Assembly (NCBI RefSeq): GCF_013137895.1
Contig: NZ_CP053538.1
Coordinates: 4,185,001-4,249,000, forward strand
Origin: Hymenobacter taeanensis
Lineage (GTDB): Bacteria; Bacteroidota; Bacteroidia; Cytophagales; Hymenobacteraceae
Reading direction: 5' to 3'
Length of the DNA: 64,000 bases
Shown: positions 26,876-38,094 of the stretch, one piece after another
How the letters are laid out: each line of letters starts with the position of its first letter
Position numbering within the stretch: the first letter of the stretch is position 1
Notes under the pieces: generated by a model
Databases searched by the model: none
Told to the model about the DNA's origin: nothing
The model's input: only the letters and a program-made list of their open reading frames with translations
Position numbers and translations under genes: made by a program

Positions 26876-28295
26876 GGGTAGGAAGACTTTAGTGGTATTT
26901 ATAACTACACTACGCGAAAGCAAGGTAATAAGATAACAGAACATCAAGCATAAATCAGTAGTACAAAGTATAAATTGGCATAAACGTATAGTATTTTTTG
27001 GACCTTTTTATGCTTTTATGAGCTATTATTAATTGACTAGTGCACGGGTTTATATACTCTAGTTTTACACACTGTAATAACCAATAAAAAAATAATACCC
27101 TTTGCCGTATGGGCGGGGCAGGGCTAATGCCTCAGGAATGCGTGTAACTAGCCAGTTCTTTTGCTTACAAGCGCTTTCAAGTGGTTTTTTCTCAGAAAGG
27201 ATTATTATAGATTTGCCTTAATTAGAATCGCTGTTATACTGCCTTTATAGTTCATATCTCAGGACTCCAAATTTATTGTAGCTTTCAGCTACTCATAAAG
27301 AAACTGACTGTGTAGATAGGAGGGAGGGCTATTTGATAAAGCCTTAACCATTTCTTGCCTCATGCCAGTGGCACGTAATTGTAGGCAATGGTCTCCAGCC
27401 AGGATAATTCGTCAATGGAACAATTTCCGGTCGCCCATCTTTCACCATCTATAATAGGTGCTTTAGTAAGGTATCGGAAAAGCCCCTAATGGAATACCTA
27501 TACGACTGGCACATCAGCGTTATGACCATAGCAGTACTCATTTCAATAGCCTTAATGCAATTGATTCCGCAGCACAGTCGGAGTAGCCACGCCTTGAGCA
27601 AAACCGATGCCCAGTGTAATTAGTGAATTCCTTGCCAGCAAATCATTGCCTACGCACTGCCAGATGCTTCTAGCATCTATCCACTGGTACTGCAGGTCTT
27701 AGAACTCTCACCTGAGTGGTTTACCTTAATATGTATGTCGCTGTTTAAAGCACAGAAGACGATGCTCTAAACTCTCCGGAATCTTTAACCTCTATATCGA
27801 GCATCATAAACGCTAAACTGTTCTAACAGCCCTGAGAATATTCTTCTGTTAATTCTCATCTGGAAAGTTCAGTAATGCTGTGCGTTCTATTTGCCTCGGT
27901 AGCTGCCCATTTTCTAGACTTTAATGCCACAGTACCTGCAAGATTAACTGAGCTAAAACTAGTAAGGTAAATTAATAGTTATGATTTGTCTTACTCATTG
28001 CTTGAGCCAGAATGGAAGCAACTAAAACTTCAATAGCAACAGGCACTGAAGCAACTTTTACTGATCTGACTTTGCATGGACTTCTGACTTGTTCAGCAAT
28101 TGAAAGCTAGCAAAAGCCAACAGCAAGCAGTTAAGCCGGGGATTTCTCATGCTTGGCATTATAATAGTTTACGCCATGTGTCTGTGTATTACTGCCTAGA
28201 CTTGACCATATCTGTATAAGAAACCATTCTTAATCAGCTTGTAATCCGCCATGTTCATTTGTCTTATAATTTATATTATGTTAAGTAGTGTTTTC
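26876..28295. other. AT-rich gene-free island, 1.4 kb
   Basis: No frame over 60 codons on either strand. Short frames occur (for instance 27489-27620, about 43 codons with a hydrophobic stretch), but none shows a known motif. It may hold the remains of decayed genes or an RNA. Composition matches the DUF5343-like gene rather than the flanking core genes. Confidence 0.6.
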
Positions 28296-28340
28296 AAAAA
28301 CACAGCCCGAACCATTACTTCATCTGCCCGGGCTGTGTTT
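28296..28340 (-). terminator. Terminator of the TPR-protein gene
   Basis: A 12-bp perfect stem (28298-28309/28329-28340). On the minus strand it ends in a T-run, 37 bases after the TPR gene stop. Confidence 0.8.
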
Positions 28341-28376
28341 AACTCCCCTACCTACACAGGTGGTAGAGCTATAAAC

Positions 28377-29516
28377 CTATTTTGCTGCTTCCAGCTTTGC
28401 TGCCATGCGCTCTGAATCTGCAGTACGACCTACACGCAGATACGCTTTCTGCAAGGATGAAATAGTTGAGCGGTCATTTGGCTGCACCTGCAGAGCCTTC
28501 TCAAAGTACGGCAGTGAATCCTGGAAATACTTCTTGCCATCGGCTTCATATTTCTTACCCGTTTTCTGATACTCGGCCAAGCTCATCTTGCTTGCTCTGG
28601 TGTACAAATCAGCAGCCTTATTGTAATTATATACTCCAAGGTTGAAATTGGCGTCGAAATTCTCAGGCTCAATCTCCACAGCCTTTTTATAAGCCTCTAG
28701 TGCTTGCGCTGGCTGCTTAGCCTGATCCAACAACGAGCCTTTCACTGCGTACAGGTTCGCATTCTTAGGGTCAGCGGCAATGGCTTTGTCAATTTTAGCC
28801 AGCGCTTCTTTGCTACGACCTGAGCTTAGATCAGCATTCAGGTCTTCCAGCATAAAGGCTTTATTTGTTGGGTACGCCTGCAACGCTTGCTGCAATACCT
28901 TGCTAGCCTCGGCATCATTTTTTTCCTGGCGTGCCATCTGCAGCAAGGCCGTATACATCTGCGGCGACTTGTACCCAATGCCCTGAAGCTTGGTGTACTG
29001 GTCTTTGGCTGCTGAGAAATCTTCTTTGGCTGCCGCCGCATAGGCTGCGTAGAGATATGCCGTCGTGTCCTGGGGGCGAATCTGCTGAGCCATCTGGTAC
29101 GACTTTAGCGCTTCATCGTAATTCTTGCCGTTGTAGTTTTCTACCCCAGCGTTCAGTGCTAGGCCATACAGGCCATCGAGCTTTTCGGTAGCTTTTTTAC
29201 CGAACTCGCCATCCTTACCATCGAGCTGAATTGCCTTCTGATACGATTCAAAGGCCACTTTCGCGCCTTCACCGGCGGGTAATGATTTGCCGTAGATGGG
29301 GCTGGATACCATAGCATCGTAAATCTCACCGCGGGTATACCAGGTCTTGGCCTTGTTAGAGGTTTTCTCGTTGGTTATAGCCTTGTCAATTTCAGTACGG
29401 GCTTTGTCTAGGGTACCCTGGCGCTGAAATAGTACGGCATTCGTTACAGCTGAATTCTGGGCGGAAGCTGTGTGTAGAGCGGCCGCTGCCACGAGCGTCA
29501 AAATTGTCTTCTTCAT
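28377..29516 (-). CDS. Exported tetratricopeptide-repeat protein
   Basis: A 379-aa protein with signal peptide MKKTILTLVAAAALHTASAQ, then TPR units across most of its length (for example NYDEALKSYQMAQQIRPQD, PAQALEAYKKAVEIEPENFDANFNLGVYNYNKA, SLPYFEKALQVQPNDRSTIS). TPRs build protein-interaction scaffolds; a periplasmic location is expected. The ATG at 29516 fits the signal peptide; the frame is open to 29561. It follows gyrA after a hairpin, so it probably has its own control. Confidence 0.9.
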   Translation of the reverse strand: MKKTILTLVAAAALHTASAQNSAVTNAVLFQRQGTLDKARTEIDKAITNEKTSNKAKTWYTRGEIYDAMVSSPIYGKSLPAGEGAKVAFESYQKAIQLDGKDGEFGKKATEKLDGLYGLALNAGVENYNGKNYDEALKSYQMAQQIRPQDTTAYLYAAYAAAAKEDFSAAKDQYTKLQGIGYKSPQMYTALLQMARQEKNDAEASKVLQQALQAYPTNKAFMLEDLNADLSSGRSKEALAKIDKAIAADPKNANLYAVKGSLLDQAKQPAQALEAYKKAVEIEPENFDANFNLGVYNYNKAADLYTRASKMSLAEYQKTGKKYEADGKKYFQDSLPYFEKALQVQPNDRSTISSLQKAYLRVGRTADSERMAAKLEAAK

Positions 29517-29565
29517 GGGAGTTTGTCGAAGAGTGGTCAGGTTGATTGAAAGGAATTGCAAAGCA

Positions 29566-29597
29566 AACGGCAGAACTCAGGGTTGAGTTCTGCCGTT
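29566..29597 (-). terminator. Terminator of gyrA
   Basis: A perfect 14-bp stem with a GGGT loop (29566-29579/29584-29597), six bases after the gyrA stop. A TTTGCTTTGC tail follows on the minus strand. Confidence 0.75.
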
Positions 29598-29602
29598 GCA
29601 AG

Positions 29603-32166
<2,564 letters not shown>

Positions 32167-32297
32167 AGGGAGATCTAAGTGGCCTAGAATCCCGTGAAAA
32201 ACGGGAGCTTTTTCGGCCCGTGAGTGTGTACTTCGTTAAGACCGCAAGATAGGCAAAAAAGGCCATTTTACCTAACTTAAAGCCATCTTTGCCGCCC

Positions 32298-32537
32298 TTA
32301 CAAGGTCTTCTTTTTATCGTTCTGATGCTTGCCCTGATTCTGGCTGTGCACCTTGATTTTTTCGCCGATTGCGGGGTTCTGCTTTTTAAACCACGGTTGC
32401 CCGCGGTACTTGGTCCCGTTGTGCAAATGCACCTTGCGCGTATGGCATGCAGCCATGGGGCAAGTGCGGCAGGAGGCCACTAGCAGCAGCCCCAGCAGGG
32501 GCATGAGCAGGCGAGAAAAGAGTACGCGTAGATTCAT
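32298..32537 (-). CDS. Small lipoprotein
   Basis: A 79-aa protein with a lipoprotein signal ending LLLVASC. The mature part is short, basic and polar (TRKVHLHNGTKYRGQPWFKK) with Cys in CRTCPMAAC. A TACCTTTA near-promoter lies at 32543-32550, just before the ATG at 32537, so transcription may be close to leaderless. Not recognised further. Confidence 0.65.
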   Translation of the reverse strand: MNLRVLFSRLLMPLLGLLLVASCRTCPMAACHTRKVHLHNGTKYRGQPWFKKQNPAIGEKIKVHSQNQGKHQNDKKKTL

Positions 32538-32610
32538 ATGGTTAAAGGTATTAGGTTCTGGGCTACGGTGGAGTATAACAGGGCCAGGCATCAAGCCCTA
32601 CTATACTGGC

Positions 32611-33288
32611 CTAGGCATGGGTGCTGACGTCGGTGCTGTCCCATTCCCGCAGAAACTGCTCCAGAAACTGCTCCATGAAGTGGTGCCGCTCCTCGGCCAC
32701 CCGCCGGGCCGCGGGCGTATTCAGCCGTCCCCGCAGGTGCAGCAGCTTCTCGTAGAAGTGGTTGATGGTTGGGGCCGTGTTTTGCTTATAGCTCTCGAAG
32801 GAATCGTGCGTGATAGGTGGCACGGCCGGGTCATGTAATGGCCGACCCTTGTGGCCCCCGTAAGCAAACGCCCGGGCTACTCCTATGGCCCCAATAGCAT
32901 CCAAGCGGTCTGCATCTTGCACCAGCTCACCCTCCACCGTGCTCATGGGCGTGGCCACCCCCAGGCCCTTAAAGCTAATCTCACGGATTATAGCTTCTAC
33001 GCGCTCAATGATGCCTTCATCAGCCTGCTGGCTTTCCAGCCACAACCGGGCCGCCCTTGGGCCGGCCTCCTCGTCGCCATCATGAAACTTCCAGTCGGCC
33101 ACGTCGTGGAGTAAGGCTCCTAGCTCAGTTACCACGGGGTCGGCTTCGGGGGTTTGCTGAGCCAGCGCCCGGGCCACGTGCCATACCCGGCGAATGTGGG
33201 CCCAGTCGTGGCCGGAGCCTTCATTCAGAAATTTATCACGGACGAAGTCCGCCGTTTGAGCAATGAGTTGTTGCGCGTTGAGCATCAT
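32611..33288 (-). CDS. HD-domain phosphohydrolase
   Basis: A 225-aa cytoplasmic protein with the HD metal site: His in GSGHDWAHIRRVW, then LLHDVADWK and VQDADRLDAIGAIGVARAF. This arrangement matches the YedJ/YpgQ type of HD hydrolases, reported to act on nucleotides. MMLNAQQLIAQTADFV starts the fold. A TACCTTTG box at 33320-33327 lies upstream on the same strand. Exact substrate unknown. Confidence 0.88.
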   Translation of the reverse strand: MMLNAQQLIAQTADFVRDKFLNEGSGHDWAHIRRVWHVARALAQQTPEADPVVTELGALLHDVADWKFHDGDEEAGPRAARLWLESQQADEGIIERVEAIIREISFKGLGVATPMSTVEGELVQDADRLDAIGAIGVARAFAYGGHKGRPLHDPAVPPITHDSFESYKQNTAPTINHFYEKLLHLRGRLNTPAARRVAEERHHFMEQFLEQFLREWDSTDVSTHA

Positions 33289-33319
33289 GACGGTGGCCTA
33301 TGCCAGTATTAGAACGCGG

Positions 33320-33327
33320 CAAAGGTA
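33320..33327 (-). promoter_or_regulatory. TAnnTTTG -7 box for the HD hydrolase
   Basis: Reads TACCTTTG on the minus strand, 32 bases before the ATG at 33288. It separates this gene from kptA upstream. Confidence 0.6.
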
Positions 33328-33373
33328 TCACTCTACCCCGACGCCTTGACCATGCCCCGTTGCCGGCTTCAGC

Positions 33374-33925
33374 TTAAAAAGGCAACTCCCGTAAGTATTG
33401 CGGTGGCACATGATCAGTGAGCCAAACGCCATTACCCGCTTGATAGAATAGTGTCCCGGCGGCATACAGAGCTGCTGCATCTATTACCAATAATACTGGC
33501 CGCCCCCGCCGGCTGCCCACGCGGCGGGCCGTTTCCACATCGGGTGATAAGTGCACATGGTGGCGGGTCATCTTTTGCAACCCATGCTGCCTAATTGCCG
33601 GTAAAGCCGACGCTACAGTGCCATGGTACAGCTCCGATGGTGGCACCTGGGGTACCAGGCCTAGCTCAACTGGTACGCTGTGCCCTTGCTGCGCCCGAAT
33701 GCGGGTACCCGTTTCATCAAAGGCAAAGCGCTGTTTGTCGCTGTTGCTTACTATGGCTTCCAGTTGCGCCTTGGTTAGTGGAAATTTATGGTGGGCACAG
33801 GCGGCCAGCAGTGCCTTCACCCCTACCCAGCCTCCGGGCTCCAGTGTTAAACCCAGCAACTCCGGCCGGTGGCGCAAATGCAAACTCAGGAACTTGCTGA
33901 TCCGCGTTTGATGGGTGTTATCCAT
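33374..33925 (-). CDS. kptA: RNA 2'-phosphotransferase KptA/Tpt1
   Basis: Removes a 2'-phosphate from RNA by transferring it to NAD+, giving ADP-ribose 1'',2''-cyclic phosphate. The 183-aa chain shows SKFLSLHLRHRPE, SDKQRF, IRAQQGHSV, LYHGT, RHHVHLS and GVWLTDHVPP, which together include the Arg-His-Arg-Arg active-site region. In bacteria its natural substrate is unclear. It is transcribed divergently from an Xre/RES toxin-antitoxin pair, another NAD+-linked system. Confidence 0.92.
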   Translation of the reverse strand: MDNTHQTRISKFLSLHLRHRPELLGLTLEPGGWVGVKALLAACAHHKFPLTKAQLEAIVSNSDKQRFAFDETGTRIRAQQGHSVPVELGLVPQVPPSELYHGTVASALPAIRQHGLQKMTRHHVHLSPDVETARRVGSRRGRPVLLVIDAAALYAAGTLFYQAGNGVWLTDHVPPQYLRELPF

Positions 33926-34015
33926 GTTTATCTATAAATTAAAGTGGTGGCCTAACAGCCTGGAGCCGGATGACTGGAATCTTTTAGCGAATGTTTTTCG
34001 TTCCTGCATATATTG

Positions 34016-34029
34016 CCGTCAAATGACGG
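34016..34029. promoter_or_regulatory. Candidate operator of the Xre/RES module
   Basis: CCGTCA-AA-TGACGG is an inverted repeat 15 bases before the antitoxin ATG, where autoregulating Xre-type antitoxins usually bind. AAATGAC recurs at 34043-34049. Confidence 0.4.
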
Positions 34030-34044
34030 TTTAAAGACCCGCAA

Positions 34045-34497
34045 ATGACAGTCGTCCGTAAAACTTCCGTAGCCAGCATGGTTGACCTGATGGGTGGGCC
34101 GGCCGTAATTCCCCAGCTCGTGCGCAATGAGCTGGACCTGCTAGGCGTGGCCATTAAGGGCATGTCGGTACAGGCGGTACGGGCGCTACAGCAGCGTCTG
34201 CAGTTCTCTAATAAGGAAATCAGCGCCGTACTGGGCATTTCAGAAAGTACGCTGGCCCGCCGCGAGCAGGCCCAACGTGCCCTCACGCTTGATGAAGGCG
34301 AGAAAACTATTCAGCTTTCCGGGGTGCTGGCCAAGGGCCTGGAGGTGTTTGAAGACCAGGATGACTTTCAGCACTGGCTGGCCACCTCTAACCCAGCCTT
34401 GGGCGGCATTAAGCCGAAGGCGCTGTTATCGTCGGCCATTGGGCGTGAGCAGATCTGCGACATTCTGGGTCGTATTCAATACGGGCATTACTCCTAG
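34045..34497 (+). CDS. Xre/MbcA/ParS-type antitoxin
   Basis: A 150-aa protein of the RES-associated antitoxin family. The N-terminal helix-turn-helix lies around residues 50-75 (FSNKEISAVLGISESTLARREQ). The C-terminal toxin-binding domain (DUF2384 type) has GLEVFEDQDDFQHWLATSNPALGGIKPKAL. It should neutralise the toxin encoded next and repress the shared promoter. The stop is 8 bases before the toxin gene. Confidence 0.9.
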   Translation: MTVVRKTSVASMVDLMGGPAVIPQLVRNELDLLGVAIKGMSVQAVRALQQRLQFSNKEISAVLGISESTLARREQAQRALTLDEGEKTIQLSGVLAKGLEVFEDQDDFQHWLATSNPALGGIKPKALLSSAIGREQICDILGRIQYGHYS

Positions 34498-34505
34498 GCC
34501 ACTTC

Positions 34506-34958
34506 ATGCTGCTCTACCGCCTGGGTAAGGCCCCCTACATTTCGGATACCTCCGGACAGGGTGGCCTGTACTACGGAGGTCGCTGGCACGAAATCGGGAC
34601 GCTGATTCTTTATACATCAGAGCATCTCTCGCTAGCCAAGCTGGAAGTGCTGGCCAACTCCCCCACTTTACCCCGTAATTACTTTTCCCTGACCCTGGAG
34701 GTTCCGGATACGGCTTCCGTCCGGCACGTAACCCTGGAGGAACTGCCTAGCAGCTGGCAGCAGCTGCCGTATCCGCTGGAACTGGCGCAGCTCACCCGGG
34801 CCTGGATTGAGCAGGGCCAGGAGTGGCTAATGCGGGTACCCTCGGCCCACGCCCCCCATGAGTGGAATTACCTGCTTAATCCCTTGCACCCCGATCATCG
34901 GCAGCTACGCATTGTAGCACTGGAGCCTCACCCCTTCGACCCACGGCTGAAGCCCTAA
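34506..34958 (+). CDS. RES-domain toxin (NAD+ phosphorylase family)
   Basis: A 150-aa RES protein. Family residues are visible: the conserved Arg in LLYRLGK, GGRWHEIGTLILYTSEHLSLAKLE (Arg, Tyr and Glu of the active site) and VPSAHAPHEWNYLLNPLHPDH with the conserved Ser and Asn. RES toxins deplete NAD+ in the cytoplasm, with an ADP-ribosyltransferase-like fold. Paired with the Xre antitoxin at 34045. All key residues are present, so it is probably active. Confidence 0.9.
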   Translation: MLLYRLGKAPYISDTSGQGGLYYGGRWHEIGTLILYTSEHLSLAKLEVLANSPTLPRNYFSLTLEVPDTASVRHVTLEELPSSWQQLPYPLELAQLTRAWIEQGQEWLMRVPSAHAPHEWNYLLNPLHPDHRQLRIVALEPHPFDPRLKP

Positions 34959-35332
34959 GCTGTACGCAACGGCCTTAAACAACCTTCCTGCTTATTATGG
35001 TAGTTGCGCTAGTGATGCCCATCTCCCTGCGTACTAAACCTGCCAAACCAAGCAGGGCCGCCGGCAGCTCCTACCCGACATCGATGAAAGTGCTGCTCTC
35101 CTAACGGCAACTATATTTAGACAACTGTAATTACCAGGGTAAATTTTCAAGTAATTATCCGAGTTAAAAAACAAATTATTTAAGCGCATTAAAGCCCTGC
35201 GTATAAATAAGTAGCCTATTCAAATTAAGGGGATTTGAAAATTATTTAGGCGCGAGTAAATCCAGTATTGAGCAAGGTGGCGTAGATGCCCTCAAATAAA
35301 CCAATCTACCTTCCCCTTACTCATTACAACAC
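34959..35332. other. AT-rich spacer before the fasciclin gene
   Basis: No gene seen. TACCTTCC at 35307-35314, 19 bases before the fasciclin ATG, is a near-consensus -7 box. The central part (35100-35260) is strongly AT-rich. Confidence 0.5.
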
Positions 35333-35905
35333 ATGAAGAAGCACCTGCTTTCCCTCGCAGTAGTAGCCCTGATGGGCGCAGCCACTGCCACTTCGGCCTC
35401 GGCTCAGGCCAAAATGGTTGCCGGTACCGTTTCAGTTGGCGGCGAAGCCATGTACCCCAACAAAAACATCGTAGAAAACGCGGTTAACTCCAAAGACCAC
35501 ACCACCCTGGTGGCCGCCGTGAAAGCAGCTGGCCTGGTGGAAACGTTACAAGGCAAAGGCCCTTTCACGGTATTTGCACCTACCAACGCTGCCTTCAATG
35601 CCCTGCCCGCTGGCACCGTTGAAACACTGGTAAAGCCCGAAAACAAGGCTACCCTAACCAAAATCCTGACCTATCACGTGGTAGCTGGCAACATGACCGC
35701 CGACAAGATCATGGCGGCTATTAAGGCTGGCAAAGGAACTGCTTCACTGAAGACCGTGAGCGGTGGCACCCTGAAGGCCATGATGAACGGCCCCAAGAAC
35801 ATTGTGCTGGTTGACGAAAAAGGTGGTGTTTCAACCATTTCAACGTATGATGTTACGCAGAGCAACGGCGTAATTCACGTAATTGACAAAGTGTTGATGC
35901 CCTAA
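35333..35905 (+). CDS. Secreted fasciclin-domain protein
   Basis: A 190-aa protein. Signal peptide [19 protein letters not shown] ends at SASAQ, followed by one fasciclin (FAS1) domain: [42 protein letters not shown] and the C-terminal [16 protein letters not shown]1 domains act in adhesion and matrix binding. Single-domain secreted forms are frequent in Bacteroidetes. An independent unit, ended by a very long terminator stem. Confidence 0.93.
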   Translation: MKKHLLSLAVVALMGAATATSASAQAKMVAGTVSVGGEAMYPNKNIVENAVNSKDHTTLVAAVKAAGLVETLQGKGPFTVFAPTNAAFNALPAGTVETLVKPENKATLTKILTYHVVAGNMTADKIMAAIKAGKGTASLKTVSGGTLKAMMNGPKNIVLVDEKGGVSTISTYDVTQSNGVIHVIDKVLMP

Positions 35906-35913
35906 TTAACTTG

Positions 35914-35981
35914 ATAAATAATAAAAGCGCACCCGTAATTCTATGTTTACATAGAATTACGGGTGCGCTTTTATTATTTAT
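35914..35981. terminator. Very long perfect stem terminator
   Basis: A 32-bp perfect inverted repeat (35914-35945/35950-35981) with a 4-base loop and T-rich end, unusually long for an intrinsic terminator. Works for the fasciclin gene. Confidence 0.85.
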
Positions 35982-36096
35982 ATTTATTTAAATTGAATTA
36001 TTGCGGTGCCGAAAATAGCATATCCTAACTATAAACCCCATGCTGCGTTATAGAGACAAATAGTATAGATACGGTTGAGCCTTCAACCACCAGCAA

Positions 36097-36207
36097 ATGA
36101 AACGGAACGAGATAGAGCCCCGTCAGAACCGCGTTATCTACACCCTAATGGTAGTGGCCGCGATACTAGCCCTTTCACTGGCCATTTGGTATCATGTAAA
36201 TCACTGA
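36097..36207 (+). CDS. 36-aa single-pass membrane peptide
   Basis: A short ORF encodes MKRNEIEPRQNR, then one hydrophobic helix (VIYTLMVVAAILALSLAIWY) and HVNH. A charged head plus one clean transmembrane helix is typical of genuine small membrane proteins. No RBS is needed in this phylum. No homolog recognised. It sits between the fasciclin terminator and the convergent tlpA-like gene. Confidence 0.5.
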   Translation: MKRNEIEPRQNRVIYTLMVVAAILALSLAIWYHVNH

Positions 36208-36236
36208 GGCCTAACAGCTACTATCGTTCACCCGGC

Positions 36237-36854
36237 TTACTGTTTCTGATTCTGCCAGCGGTGCAACAGGCCTAGCATTTCAGGTGTGTCGTATTCCGCC
36301 ATGCCTTCGTGTGAGCCAATGATTTGTCCGGCGGGAGAAATCAGGAAGGTTGCCGGTATCCCCCCAGTTTGGTAGGCGGCCGGCAAGGGCAAGCCTGGCG
36401 AATACGCCGGCACCGTAATACCCCGACGGGCCAGAAAGCGCCGGGCTTTCTCTGGATTTTGATCAAGGGAGAGAAGAACAAAGGCCACGCTATCGGGGTT
36501 AGTGCGCCCGGCCAACCGCGCAAGGCTGGGCATTTCCGCTATGCAGGGTGGACACCAGCTCGCCCAGATGTTGAGCACTATCACCTTCCCGCGCAAGGCA
36601 GAAAATGGCACCGCCGGCCCCGGGTTATTAAGCGGCAGCAGTAGCAGGCTGTAGTCTGCGGAGGGGTACGTTGATAAGGGCGCTATAGCTGGCTCAGGCA
36701 GCTTGGGTTGCCATAACCCGGTACTAAGCAGGCCTTGCTGAGCCCGACCCAGCAGTTCAGTATGCCAGCCCGACAAATATAGGCCTAGCCCAAGGGCTAC
36801 GTAGAACAGTGGCTCTAGCCAAGCAGGCCGCCGACGAAACAATCGTTGAAACAT
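36237..36854 (-). CDS. TlpA-like thiol:disulfide oxidoreductase
   Basis: A 205-aa membrane-anchored thioredoxin. An N-terminal helix (LEPLFYVALGLGLYLSGW) anchors it. The fold follows with the redox site WCPPC (Cys101, Cys104) and the cis-Pro region GGIPATFLISPAG. TlpA/ResA proteins reduce extracytoplasmic disulfides, for example for cytochrome c assembly. No partner gene is adjacent. Confidence 0.9.
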   Translation of the reverse strand: MFQRLFRRRPAWLEPLFYVALGLGLYLSGWHTELLGRAQQGLLSTGLWQPKLPEPAIAPLSTYPSADYSLLLLPLNNPGPAVPFSALRGKVIVLNIWASWCPPCIAEMPSLARLAGRTNPDSVAFVLLSLDQNPEKARRFLARRGITVPAYSPGLPLPAAYQTGGIPATFLISPAGQIIGSHEGMAEYDTPEMLGLLHRWQNQKQ

Positions 36855-36905
36855 CTGGCAAAGGTCGGGACTTGCATATAACTCCGTCTTATTACTTCAC
36901 AACTG

Positions 36906-37547
36906 ATGCCACACTTCACCGCCGACGACCTTGCTGGTCTAGAGAAAGTATTCCGCCTGAACCTGGTTAACTCCGTAACCGGCTACAAGCCCGCCAACCT
37001 AGTCGGAACAGTATCGGCTGATGGTGCCACTAACCTGAGCGTTATCAGCTCGGTGGTGCACCTGGGCTCCAACCCCGCCCTGATTGGCTTTGTGATGCGC
37101 CCCGCCAGCGTACCGCGCCACACGTATGAGAATATCAAGGCTACGGGTTTCTACACCATCAACCACGTTCATAGTGGCATTATGCGGGAGGCGCACCTCA
37201 CCTCCGCTAACTTTCCGCGAGAGGTGTCAGAGTTTGAGGCGTGCGGGCTTACCCCCGAGTACCGCGACGAGTTTTTGGCACCGTACGTACAGGGGTGCCG
37301 CATTCAGATGGGTATGGAGCTGGCGCAGGAAGTACCTATTGAATTAAACGGCACCCTTCTACTCATTGGGCGGGTTAAGCACCTCTACCTCGCCGAGGAG
37401 GTGCTACGGCCAGATGGCTCCCTGAACTTACCCACCGCTGATACAGTATGCGTTTCCGGGCTCGATACGTACCACACGGCCGTTGCCCAAGCACGCTATG
37501 GCTACGCCAGGCCTAACCAGCCCCTGCCTGAGTTACCCCTGCGCTAA
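36906..37547 (+). CDS. Flavin reductase-like (FMN-binding) protein
   Basis: A 213-aa flavin reductase domain protein. The split-barrel pattern is seen in YKPANLVGTVSADGATNLSV, NPALIGFVMRP and NIKATGFYTINHV. Such proteins bind FMN and either reduce free flavin or serve as oxidoreductases. The long C-terminal segment is typical of the DIM6/NTAB group. Substrate unknown. Confidence 0.87.
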   Translation: MPHFTADDLAGLEKVFRLNLVNSVTGYKPANLVGTVSADGATNLSVISSVVHLGSNPALIGFVMRPASVPRHTYENIKATGFYTINHVHSGIMREAHLTSANFPREVSEFEACGLTPEYRDEFLAPYVQGCRIQMGMELAQEVPIELNGTLLLIGRVKHLYLAEEVLRPDGSLNLPTADTVCVSGLDTYHTAVAQARYGYARPNQPLPELPLR

Positions 37548-37601
37548 GCTTGTTACCACCAGGTTACCACCGGGGTTCTTTCCTCTCCGCTGCTGCACCC
37601 C

Positions 37602-37609
37602 TATCTTTG
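37602..37609 (+). promoter_or_regulatory. TAnnTTTG -7 box for the first DUF4259 gene
   Basis: TATCTTTG, exact consensus, 26 bases before the ATG at 37636. Confidence 0.65.
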
Positions 37610-37635
37610 CGCTTTCACGTATTGCTTAACTACGC

Positions 37636-38031
37636 ATGGGTACTTTCGGCTACCAGAATTTCGACAACGACGATGCAGCCGACTTTTTAGCCGACTTCGC
37701 CGATGACCCCAGCGAATTACTGCTGCTGGAAACTTTAATAACCGCGGCGGAAGAGGAAGGCTACATTGAAGCAGACGTAGCCGCTCAGGCCCTGGCGGCC
37801 GCCGAAATTGTAGCGGCCTGGCAGGGCCAGCCTGCCGCCGACTTTCCGGAGGACCTTCAGGAGGTGGCCTACGAGCTGGATGTTAGTGATGAAGATGAGC
37901 TTACGGAGCTGGCGCGCCGCGCCGTGGCAACCGTACTGCAGCGCTCGGAGCTGCTAGAGCTGTGGCAGGAGTCCAAGGAATTTCCGCAGTGGCAGCAGGC
38001 GCAGCAAGATCTGCTCAAGCGCCTGGAATAG
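37636..38031 (+). CDS. DUF4259 protein
   Basis: A 131-aa acidic helical protein starting MGTFGYQNFDNDDAADFLADF, the DUF4259 signature. An ALAAAEIVAAWQG segment and a C-terminal LWQESKEFPQWQQAQQDLLKRL follow. Function unknown. A clear paralog with the same plan is at 52882-53274. Confidence 0.88.
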   Translation: MGTFGYQNFDNDDAADFLADFADDPSELLLLETLITAAEEEGYIEADVAAQALAAAEIVAAWQGQPAADFPEDLQEVAYELDVSDEDELTELARRAVATVLQRSELLELWQESKEFPQWQQAQQDLLKRLE

Positions 38032-38040
38032 CCCAGTCAG

Positions 38041-38088
38041 AAAACGAATGCGCCCCCAAACCTTGCAGTTTGCGGGCGCATTCGTTTT
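38041..38088. terminator. Bidirectional terminator
   Basis: A stem of 14 perfect pairs (38041-38054/38075-38088) with further inner pairing and A/T-rich outer ends, between convergent DUF4259 and maf genes. Confidence 0.85.
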
Positions 38089-38094
38089 ATTCAA

